Source: Terriglobales bacterium (GTDB taxonomy: Bacteria > Acidobacteriota > Terriglobia > Terriglobales > Acidobacteriaceae). From it: a stretch of DNA of 5,599 nucleotides. Below the pieces are notes generated by a model. It had not been told where the DNA came from. It saw only the letters and a list, made by a program, of their open reading frames with translations, and did no database searches. Positions 1-5,098 of this stretch are shown in pieces. The DNA is taken from assembly GCA_030043575.1 (NCBI GenBank), contig JASHXK010000294.1, positions 1-5,599 of the forward strand, written 5' to 3'. Positions within the stretch are counted from its first letter, which is position 1. Every line of letters begins with the position of its first letter. The position numbers were made by a program, and so were the translations under genes.

Positions 1-127
1 AGAGCGAGACGTGGGGCACCCACATTTATGAGATTCGCAGAGACGAGAAGCGTGCGCGAGGCCCGGGCCACCCGCCGGGTTCCGAGACCTGGGCGGTAGA
101 CGCGAGTTGCTGACATCTAGCTCCCGA
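1..127. other. left-edge stretch with no supportable gene
   Basis: This stretch lies downstream of the minus-strand secreted-protein gene. One plus frame is open from the edge to a TGA at 111-113 and another to a TAG at 97-99, but neither resembles a protein family I know. The sequence is low-complexity GC-rich. It contains the short palindrome ACCCGCCGGGT (70-80) and an imperfect 11-base repeat, CGAGACGTGGG at 5-15 and CGAGACCTGGG at 83-93. No hairpin followed by a T-run in the minus direction was found, so no terminator can be called for the gene that ends at 128. It could be the tail of a gene beginning outside the window or plain intergenic DNA. Confidence 0.5.
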
Positions 128-706
128 TTACTCTTTCCCCTTTGTCCAGTCGATGATGTTGGTCAACTTCCAGGGATTCTGGAACAAATCAAATTGCAGC
201 TCGCCTTGTTTGTTCAGAGTTACCCTGACCGCCGGATAGAGCACGCCCGAGTTCTTATTCTTGTCCTGATCGTTGATCTCGATCTCACCCATGGTCACGT
301 CGTATCCCTTGGAGCGCGTATTCTGGGCGTTCTCGTAAATCGTAAGCACGCGGTCGGTGGCGAAGCGGATCTTGCGCCCGGTGGGCGTAGCAATCGACTG
401 CGCGTAGGCAATGGGAAAGCCGGTGTTGCTGGGCAGGCGAATTCGGCCTACCGCCTTCATTTTCGACAGCGTTTTCGCCAGCTCGTCATGCCCGCCCTTC
501 TGAAAGGCGTCGACCAGCATTTGCCGGTCTGCGGGCGTCGAGAATTGGTCAATGCTCACCTTGACGTTGAACTGCGCCCCCATCTGCGTGCTGGTGCCGC
601 GGGCAATCGCGTCAATGGTCTCCACCTGCGCGACCGCAACCGCAGCCGTCATCAAGATCACCATCAGAAGTAGGCACTGAGATGTTCTATCCAGCTTTCG
701 GTCCAT
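128..706 (-). CDS. secreted protein of unknown function (acidobacterial type)
   Basis: This encodes 192 residues. The N-terminus is a clear Sec signal peptide: a basic start (MDRKLDR), a hydrophobic core at about residues 11-24 (LLLMVILMTAAVAV) and an AVA-type cleavage site near residue 26, so the mature protein of about 166 residues should be periplasmic or exported. No lipobox and no further membrane segment are visible. The mature part has an ARGTSTQMGAQFNV block (35-48), a PADRQMLVDAF helix (58-68), KMKAVGRIRLP (82-92), TPTGRKIRFATDR (107-119) and a C-terminal QNPWKLTNIIDW block (176-187). From memory this combination recurs in secreted hypothetical proteins of Acidobacteriota, but I cannot name a function. 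There are no catalytic motifs and no cysteine in the mature part (the only Cys is in the signal peptide). The ATG at 706 is preceded by AAGGAG with a 5-nt spacer, which fixes the start. It lies 52 bp downstream of the membrane-protein gene on the same strand with no terminator between, so co-transcription is likely. Confidence 0.85.
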   Translation of the reverse strand: MDRKLDRTSQCLLLMVILMTAAVAVAQVETIDAIARGTSTQMGAQFNVKVSIDQFSTPADRQMLVDAFQKGGHDELAKTLSKMKAVGRIRLPSNTGFPIAYAQSIATPTGRKIRFATDRVLTIYENAQNTRSKGYDVTMGEIEINDQDKNKNSGVLYPAVRVTLNKQGELQFDLFQNPWKLTNIIDWTKGKE

Positions 707-758
707 GTTCTCTCCTTTTCGCTGGTTGCTAATTGCTAGTCCTTAATCGCCGCTTCTC

Positions 759-1442
759 TCAAGCCCTTGGTAGCAGAAAGATTCTCACCACCGGAAACGC
801 CAGCAGCAGCACCGCGACCACTGCCAGTGCCACGCGCACCCCATGCGTCTTGAAGCGCTGGCTGACGGCCATCAGCAACAGCACGGTCGCCAGCATCACC
901 GTCATCCGCACATATTGATCGGAGCGCTGCCGCGCCTGGGTGCCCCGCTCGAAAAGTTCCGCCGCTTCCACATTCAGCTTTGCCGCCTCTTCCGTTTTTG
1001 TGTTGTGGTACTGCGGCATCAGTTGCGGCCCGGGCGGAGCTTTGGGATTGTTCAGCGGATCCATAGCCTTCCACGCTTGAAAGGCCGGCACAAACTCAGG
1101 CAGGAAGCGCCGCTCAAACATGTCGGCGAGCTTTTTATTCCCCTCCGCGGTTGCCTTCAGCCACTCTACGACAGTCGAGGCATTGTAAAGACGCTCCTGG
1201 TTGGCGTAGGTGGCCAGCCCATCAGCCTTGATCTTGAGCTGGCTGGATTCTCCATAAAGCTCATCCTGATGTCCATCCCACAAAGCCGCCTGATATCCGC
1301 TCCAGGCGGTAGTGATGGCTATAACTGCCAGCACAATGGCTTCAATGATCTCGAGGATCTCATGGGCCAGCGAGTGCCCCTCGTGCTTGGCCTCGCTGAG
1401 GTGATGAGCCACCTCGACCTGGTGGCCTCCTATTTCTGCCAT
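759..1442 (-). CDS. conserved three-helix membrane protein, unknown function
   Basis: This encodes 227 residues. A histidine-rich N-terminal tail (His at 7, 13, 14, 20, 23 and 27) leads into a first membrane helix at about residues 31-48 (IIEAIVLAVIAITTAW). A long, mostly helical soluble section follows (about 49-177), with a SGYQAALW motif (48-55) and a FERRFLPEFVPAFQAW…DPLNNPKAPPGPQLMPQY block (109-145). Two membrane helices close the protein, at about 179-194 and 203-220, and a short LLPRA tail ends it. The arrangement of one helix, a large loop and a helical hairpin, together with the RRF-PEF-PAF-AW…PPGP-xMPxY signature, matches a widespread unnamed bacterial membrane-protein family. It also resembles DUF4337 proteins in topology, but I cannot confirm membership. 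No enzyme motif is visible. The ATG at 1442 has an AGGAGAG site with about 6 nt spacing. It is first in a probable two-gene unit with the secreted-protein gene downstream, so a shared envelope role is plausible but unproven. Confidence 0.85.
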   Translation of the reverse strand: MAEIGGHQVEVAHHLSEAKHEGHSLAHEILEIIEAIVLAVIAITTAWSGYQAALWDGHQDELYGESSQLKIKADGLATYANQERLYNASTVVEWLKATAEGNKKLADMFERRFLPEFVPAFQAWKAMDPLNNPKAPPGPQLMPQYHNTKTEEAAKLNVEAAELFERGTQARQRSDQYVRMTVMLATVLLLMAVSQRFKTHGVRVALAVVAVLLLAFPVVRIFLLPRA

Positions 1443-1491
1443 AGCCGTCTCTCCTGATTGGGTGGAGCTAATGCTACCAGCGACGACGGCT
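1443..1491 (-). promoter_or_regulatory. possible stem bracketing the start region of the membrane-protein gene
   Basis: AGCCGTC at 1443-1449 and GACGGCT at 1485-1491 are exact inverted complements. In the minus-strand mRNA the second arm sits immediately before the ATG at 1442, and the AGGAGAG ribosome-binding site lies just inside the loop. A 7-bp stem closing a 35-nt loop could limit access to the start codon. The stem is short and may be chance. No convincing -35/-10 pair was found for this gene. Confidence 0.2.
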
Positions 1492-1562
1492 CCCTTCCTA
1501 CTGCGAAAATGCTGGCTCAGTAGCTGGAGAAATATTAGGCTGTGTCTTCGTATTTGGCTCTC

Positions 1563-1577
1563 ATCTAAGATTTAGAT
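1563..1577. repeat. small dyad ATCTAA-GAT-TTAGAT
   Basis: Six-base arms ATCTAA (1563-1568) and TTAGAT (1572-1577) flank a 3-nt spacer, about 16 bp left of the large palindrome's flanking repeat. It lies in the divergent intergenic region and has the size of a repressor half-site pair, but nothing else supports an operator role. At this size chance is a real alternative. Confidence 0.25.
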
Positions 1578-1585
1578 CAGCGCCT

Positions 1586-1635
1586 CGTATTTCGGTAGTG
1601 TCCTAAAGTTGACTTTAGGACACTACCCGTATTTC
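1586..1635. mobile_element. 34-bp perfect palindrome bounded by an 8-bp direct repeat (minimal element-like)
   Basis: The left arm GGTAGTGTCCTAAAGT (1594-1609) and right arm ACTTTAGGACACTACC (1612-1627) are perfect reverse complements separated by the dinucleotide TG. The 8-mer CGTATTTC occurs directly before the left arm (1586-1593) and directly after the right arm (1628-1635), and complementarity stops exactly at these repeats. That is the geometry of an inserted unit with a target-site duplication, in which the unit is nothing but two abutting terminal inverted repeats. Such minimal palindromic elements are known as extreme MITEs, and 8-bp duplications are typical of several insertion-sequence families; I do not assign one. 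A further CGTATTT at 1549-1555 weakens the target-duplication reading slightly. The hairpin could also fold in RNA, but no T-run follows, so it is not a classical terminator. Confidence 0.6.
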
Positions 1636-1661
1636 CCGAAGTCCGTTCCCCCGCCGCCGGA

Positions 1662-1670
1662 TGTTATGCT
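1662..1670 (+). promoter_or_regulatory. candidate extended -10 of the S1 gene
   Basis: TGTTATGCT forms an extended -10 (TG, one base, then TATGCT, 4 of 6 to consensus) 37 bp upstream of the ATG. The hexamer 17 bp upstream, TCCGTT at 1642-1647, is a poor -35, which fits reliance on the extended -10. The predicted transcript would start near 1677 with a leader of about 30 nt. The inserted palindrome ends at 1627, just upstream of this promoter. Confidence 0.35.
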
Positions 1671-1707
1671 GGTTAGAACCTTCCCTAGATGAGGCTGTCA
1701 TCCTTTC

Positions 1708-3390
1708 ATGCCGGACCAAAATTCTCCTGATACGCGCATCGACCACGAGCCGAACGAGTCCTTTGGCGACCTGCTGTCGCAGTACGAACGGGAACACTCT
1801 CGCTCGTCCGACGATGGCCCGCGCCAACTCGAGGGCACGGTCGTCGCAGTTACTCCTGACTCCGTGCTTCTCGACATTGGCTATAAGACCGAAGGAATCC
1901 TGCCGCTGTCGGCATTTCAGAATGAAGAGGTAAAGCCGGGCGCCAAGTTTCTGGTGACTGTGAAAGGCCGCGATCCGGAAGGCTATTACGAACTGACCCG
2001 TTCGCGTGTTGCGCGCCCGAAAGACTGGAATGCCCTGGAGCGCGCCTTCGCGGAGAAGTCCGCAATTATCGGTACCGTAACGGCGATGGTCAAAGGCGGA
2101 TTCAGCGTTGACGTTGGCATTCGCGCGTTTATGCCGGCATCGCGAAGTGGGGTGCGCGAGGCTGCCGAGATGGAGAAGCTGGTCGGGCAGGAGATTCGCT
2201 GCCGCATCACCAAGCTCGACGTCACAGAAGAAGATCTTGTCGTCGATCGCCGCGCCATTCTGGAAGAAGAAGAGCGCTCGGCCAAGCAGCGCCGCTACTC
2301 GGACATTAAAGAAGGCGACGTCGTCAGCGGCAGCGTGCGCAACCTTACGGAGTACGGGGCCTTCGTCGACATCGGCGGGGTTGACGGCCTGCTGCATGTA
2401 ACCGATATCTCGTGGGGACGCGTCGAGAAGCCTTCGGATGTGCTCTCCGTCGGCCAGCAAGTCGAGGCCAAAGTGCTGAAGGTGGACTCGGACAAACAGC
2501 GCATATCGCTCGGGCTCAAGCAGCTTCAGCCGCACCCCTGGGATTCCGTCGCCGGCAAATACAAGAGCGGCGAACGCGTCCGCGGAACAGTCAGCCGTCT
2601 GGCCGATTTCGGAGCGTTCGTCGAGCTGGAGCCGGGAGTCGAAGGGCTGGTTCACATTTCCGAAATGTCGTGGGCGAAGAAGGTCCGCAAACCGAGCGAC
2701 ATGGTGAAGACTGGCGACGCCGTCGAAGTCGTGATCCTCGGCGTCAACGTCGGCGAGCAACGTCTCTCACTTGGTCTCAAGCAGACGTTGGGCGATCCCT
2801 GGGCCGAGGTACCGCAGAAGTTCCCCGTCGGCTCCGCGATCGAGGGGCCGGTCACCAGCATCACCAAGTTCGGCGCGTTCGTGCAGGTCGTTGAAGGCGT
2901 GGAAGGCATGATCCACGTCAGTGAGATCAGCGCCGAGAAACGCATCAATCATCCGCAGGATGTTTTGAAGTTGGGGCAGGTCGTGAAAGCGCAAATTATT
3001 GGTATTGATCCTGAGCGCCGCAACCTGCGCCTGAGCATGAAGCAACTGGTTCCCACCAGCCTCGACGAGTATATTGCCGAACACAAGCGCGGAGACGTGA
3101 TCACCGGTCGCGTGATCGAAGAGTCTGGCGGAACTGCGCACGTGCAGCTCGGCGAAGGCATTCAAGCGACATGCCGGCTGACAGCGTCAATTCCGGCGAA
3201 GGAAGAGAACACGAGTGCGGCGAAAGCAGATCTGTCGTCGATCTCCTCTATGCTGCAGGCGCGGTGGAAGGGTAGCTCCGCAGGCACGGTCGCGTCGAAG
3301 CCGGAAGCCATTCACGCCGGACAGATTCGCAACTTCCGTATCGCGAAGCTCGATCCCGAAACGAAGACGATCGAGTTGGAGCCGGCTTAG
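1708..3390 (+). CDS. rpsA: six-domain S1 RNA-binding protein, probable 30S ribosomal protein S1 (bS1)
   Basis: This encodes 560 residues, almost the length of E. coli S1 (557). Six OB-fold S1 domains can be read at about residues 39-98, 116-184, 201-271, 288-358, 375-445 and 460-557. Domains 3-5 are canonical (YGAFVDIGGVDGLLHVTDISW; FGAFVELEPGVEGLVHISEMSW; FGAFVQVVEGVEGMIHVSEIS), with the KQL/KQT…PW linkers typical of bS1. Domain 2 carries the KGG-F-VDVGIRAFMP signature of bS1 domain 2, which in E. coli S1 contributes to ribosome docking. Domain 6 is degenerate, with an Ala/Ser-rich insertion at about 493-535. In bS1 these domains bind mRNA and the 30S subunit to help start translation; function here is inferred from the family. 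An in-frame TGA at 1690-1692 makes the ATG at 1708 the first possible ATG. Only GAGG at 1691-1694, 13 nt away, resembles a ribosome-binding site. The cmk and ihfB neighbours of E. coli are absent, so a non-ribosomal S1 paralogue remains possible. Confidence 0.85.
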   Translation: MPDQNSPDTRIDHEPNESFGDLLSQYEREHSRSSDDGPRQLEGTVVAVTPDSVLLDIGYKTEGILPLSAFQNEEVKPGAKFLVTVKGRDPEGYYELTRSRVARPKDWNALERAFAEKSAIIGTVTAMVKGGFSVDVGIRAFMPASRSGVREAAEMEKLVGQEIRCRITKLDVTEEDLVVDRRAILEEEERSAKQRRYSDIKEGDVVSGSVRNLTEYGAFVDIGGVDGLLHVTDISWGRVEKPSDVLSVGQQVEAKVLKVDSDKQRISLGLKQLQPHPWDSVAGKYKSGERVRGTVSRLADFGAFVELEPGVEGLVHISEMSWAKKVRKPSDMVKTGDAVEVVILGVNVGEQRLSLGLKQTLGDPWAEVPQKFPVGSAIEGPVTSITKFGAFVQVVEGVEGMIHVSEISAEKRINHPQDVLKLGQVVKAQIIGIDPERRNLRLSMKQLVPTSLDEYIAEHKRGDVITGRVIEESGGTAHVQLGEGIQATCRLTASIPAKEENTSAAKADLSSISSMLQARWKGSSAGTVASKPEAIHAGQIRNFRIAKLDPETKTIELEPA

Positions 3391-4865
3391 GCGTTCAATA
3401 GCGACTTCAGACGCGCCACCGCTTCGGACGCCTGTACAGCCGGCGTTCCGCCGAATCCTAGAATGAATCCTCGCTTGTCGGGCCGCTCTGCATATGCCGA
3501 CGACAGCGGCGCGACCCACAATTTCTCGCGCACGGCGCGCAGCGAGACTTCGGTGTCGCGAATTCTCATCGGGTAGGTAACGGCGAGATGCATTCCTGCC
3601 TCGGCGCCAAGAATCTCCACGCCTCGTCCAAAACGTTTTCGCAAGCTGTCGACTAACGCGAGCCGGCGTTGATTGTAGAGCTGCCGCATGCGCCGAATGT
3701 GGCGCGCGAAGTGTCCCTGCCCGATGAAGTCGGCAAGCACCGCCTGGTAGAGATGCGGCGAGCCCAGATCCATGGCATTGCGAATCGCTGCAAATCGCCC
3801 GAGAAGATCCTCGGGAATGACAATGTATCCAAGCCGCAGTCCGGGAAAGAGCGTCTTGCTGAAGGTACCGATATAGATCACGCGATCGCAGCGATCCAGG
3901 CCTTGTAGCGACGCAATCGGCATGCTGTCGTAACGGTACTCGCTGTCGTAATCATCTTCCACAATCCACGAGCCGGAGCGCTCCGCCCAATCCAGCAACT
4001 GCAGCCGCCGTGCGGCGCTCATGGTCACGCCCAGGGGAAATTGGTGTGACGGCGTGATGTACGCTGCACGCGCTTTGCTGCATCGCCGGATGCCTTGCGC
4101 CACGTCCAGACCTTCGCCATCCACGGGAACGGGCGCGAGTTTGCAACCCAATGCAGTAAGCACTTGTTTCGTGAGCCAATAGCCAGGCTCCTCGACCCAG
4201 GCCGCATCACCTGCATCGAGCAGAACGCGCGTCGTGAGTTCCAGCGCCTGTTGCGATCCGGAGACGATCATGATCTGGTGAGGATCGCAGCGCACCGCCC
4301 GCGAGGTTCGCAGATAGCTGCAGATCGCCGCTCGCAACCCGTCCCAGCCAAACGGACCGCCATAGTGAAGCGAGTTGATGTGGGGATGGCGGCAGTGTCG
4401 TGCCACCAGCTTCGCCCAGAGATGGAACGGAAATTCCTCGTACGCGGGCTGGCCTACGCAGAATGCTCCCAAACCTCCCAGCCACGGCTGTGGTCGATAG
4501 GGCTCAAGCCATTGCGCCCGGCGTGCGACCGATCGCGGCTTGGGCGCGACGGCCTGGTTGCGACCTGGCTGTCGTCCGTGAACCGGTTCCTGCTGCGGCA
4601 ACGACCGGCTGACAAACGTTCCCGCGCCGATGCGCGTCTCGCAATATCCTTCTGCCAGCAATTGCGAATACGCAGTCAGGACGGGAATCCGGGATAGTTT
4701 CAATTCCAGTGCCAGCGCTCGTGTCGAAGGTATCTGCTGGCCGGCGCGCAAGCTGCCGTGGGTGATGTGTTTGCGAAAGGAGTCGTAAATCTGCTTGTGC
4801 AGCGGCAGCAAAGCTTTTCGATCCAGGGCAATTACCGGCAATAGCGCGCTGGAAGCCTTTTGCAT
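3387..4865 (-). CDS. pdxR: MocR/PdxR-family regulator (GntR winged helix plus aminotransferase domain)
   Basis: This encodes 492 residues from the ATG at 4865. Residues about 18-87 form a GntR-type winged helix (PLHKQIYDSFRKHI, IPSTRALALELKLSRIPV, LLAEGYCETRIGAGTFVSR). A basic linker (about 88-135) joins a fold-type I aminotransferase domain to the C-terminus. PLP-site residues are present: VEDDYDSEYRY with Asp304 and Tyr306, and FSKTLFPGLRLGY with Schiff-base Lys337. Their spacing matches Asp279, Tyr281 and Lys312 of GabR. Other family blocks are YGGPFGWDGLR, SGSQQALEL, EEPGYW and TPSHQFPLG. MocR proteins sense PLP or its amino-acid adducts and bind direct repeats. The symbol is provisional; PdxR is favoured by the N-terminal LLPVIALDR layout and the operator-like repeats upstream, but no pdx gene is visible. 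A GTG at 4934 would add 23 residues, but it has no ribosome-binding site and would run through the likely operator and -10. The stop overlaps the S1 gene stop by 4 bp, tail to tail. Confidence 0.88.
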   Translation of the reverse strand: MQKASSALLPVIALDRKALLPLHKQIYDSFRKHITHGSLRAGQQIPSTRALALELKLSRIPVLTAYSQLLAEGYCETRIGAGTFVSRSLPQQEPVHGRQPGRNQAVAPKPRSVARRAQWLEPYRPQPWLGGLGAFCVGQPAYEEFPFHLWAKLVARHCRHPHINSLHYGGPFGWDGLRAAICSYLRTSRAVRCDPHQIMIVSGSQQALELTTRVLLDAGDAAWVEEPGYWLTKQVLTALGCKLAPVPVDGEGLDVAQGIRRCSKARAAYITPSHQFPLGVTMSAARRLQLLDWAERSGSWIVEDDYDSEYRYDSMPIASLQGLDRCDRVIYIGTFSKTLFPGLRLGYIVIPEDLLGRFAAIRNAMDLGSPHLYQAVLADFIGQGHFARHIRRMRQLYNQRRLALVDSLRKRFGRGVEILGAEAGMHLAVTYPMRIRDTEVSLRAVREKLWVAPLSSAYAERPDKRGFILGFGGTPAVQASEAVARLKSLLNA

Positions 4866-4876
4866 AAGCTCAGGAT

Positions 4877-4925
4877 AGTGGTTATATCGAAATCGCAGCA
4901 AGTGGCTATTGCAGGCGACCACTTT
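4877..4925. promoter_or_regulatory. PdxR-like operator: two direct repeats and one inverted copy
   Basis: AGTGGTTAT (4877-4885) and AGTGGCTAT (4901-4909) are direct repeats with one mismatch, 24 bp start to start. GACCACTTT (4917-4925) reads AAAGTGGTC on the other strand, a third copy of the AGTGG core. The motif published for Corynebacterium PdxR is, as I recall it, AAAGTGG followed by W and CTA, which these resemble closely. MocR dimers are known to bind direct repeats. The sites lie just upstream of the MocR gene's ATG and overlap its candidate -10, so autoregulation is the natural inference. Confidence 0.5.
4881..4886 (-). promoter_or_regulatory. candidate -10 box of the MocR gene
   Basis: Read on the minus strand this is TATAAC (5 of 6 to the -10 consensus), 15 bp upstream of the ATG at 4865. 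It would give a very short leader of roughly 9 nt, consistent with the lack of a recognisable ribosome-binding site before that ATG. No good -35 lies 16-18 bp upstream, so activator dependence or a false call are both possible. It overlaps the first AGTGG repeat. Confidence 0.3.
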
Positions 4926-4949
4926 CCCAGTCACAATTCAAGACAGAAT

Positions 4950-5019
4950 GTGGGTTCACCAGCCTGAGACCGGCAAGAAGCGGACCCACGCAACCAATTC
5001 CCTGCTGACAATGTGAACC
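4950..5019 (+). repeat. overlapping, mutually exclusive inverted repeats upstream of the DUF1223 gene
   Basis: GTGGGTTC (4950-4957) can pair with GGACCCAC (4982-4989), 8 bp with one G-T. GGTTCAC (4953-4959) can instead pair exactly with GTGAACC (5013-5019). The two pairings compete for the same bases, and the second also overlaps the foot of the 5018-5047 hairpin. GAACCG (5015-5020) additionally complements CGGTTC (5061-5066). If transcription starts upstream of 4950 this could be a switching leader; if it starts near 5070 these are DNA sites or chance. Confidence 0.3.
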
Positions 5020-5047
5020 GGAGGAGCAAAGCCGTTTGCTTCTCCGG
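5018..5047 (+). repeat. 30-nt near-perfect hairpin upstream of the DUF1223 gene
   Basis: CCGGAGGAGCAAA (5018-5030) and TTTGCTTCTCCGG (5035-5047) pair over 13 positions around a GCCG loop. The only non-Watson-Crick pair is a G-U (5024 with 5041). No T-run follows on either strand, so it is not a standard intrinsic terminator. It lies 52 bp before the ATG at 5099 and overlaps the region where a -35 (TTTGCT, 5035-5040) would serve the weak TATACG at 5057-5062. It could be a protein-binding dyad, a leader structure or an mRNA-stabilising stem. Confidence 0.5.
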
Positions 5048-5098
5048 CCAATTCGATATACGGTTCGCGGTACCCGAACACGAAGAAAGGACTCTGTA

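Noticed and set aside
107..673. 188-codon plus-strand open frame over the secreted-protein gene
   Set aside because: It is the antisense shadow of the signal-peptide gene. The minus frame has a strong ribosome-binding site, a signal peptide and recognised family blocks; the plus frame has none.
843..1457. 204-codon plus-strand open frame over the membrane-protein gene
   Set aside because: The His/Arg/Leu-rich product has no recognisable domain, while the opposite strand encodes a family-like membrane protein with a good start site.
1594..1627. Palindrome as an intrinsic transcription terminator
   Set aside because: Neither strand has a T-run after the stem, and it lies upstream of both divergent genes, where no transcript needs ending.
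1615..2760. Long 381-codon open frame on the minus strand opposite the S1 gene
   Set aside because: It is wholly antisense to a well-supported S1 gene. Its product is a biased Ala/Asp/His/Arg/Leu composition with no domain, and its 3' end falls by chance in the palindrome. It is a GC-rich codon-bias shadow.
4095..4697. 200-codon plus-strand open frame inside the MocR gene
   Set aside because: It is antisense to conserved aminotransferase motifs and is Arg-rich without any domain.
4866..4934. GTG start at 4934 extending the MocR protein by 23 residues
   Set aside because: There is no ribosome-binding site, the added residues do not resemble MocR N-termini, and the extension would cover the operator-like repeats and the candidate -10. 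The ATG at 4865 fits the family better.
5018..5047. Hairpin as an intrinsic terminator
   Set aside because: No T-run follows on either strand, and no gene ends nearby.
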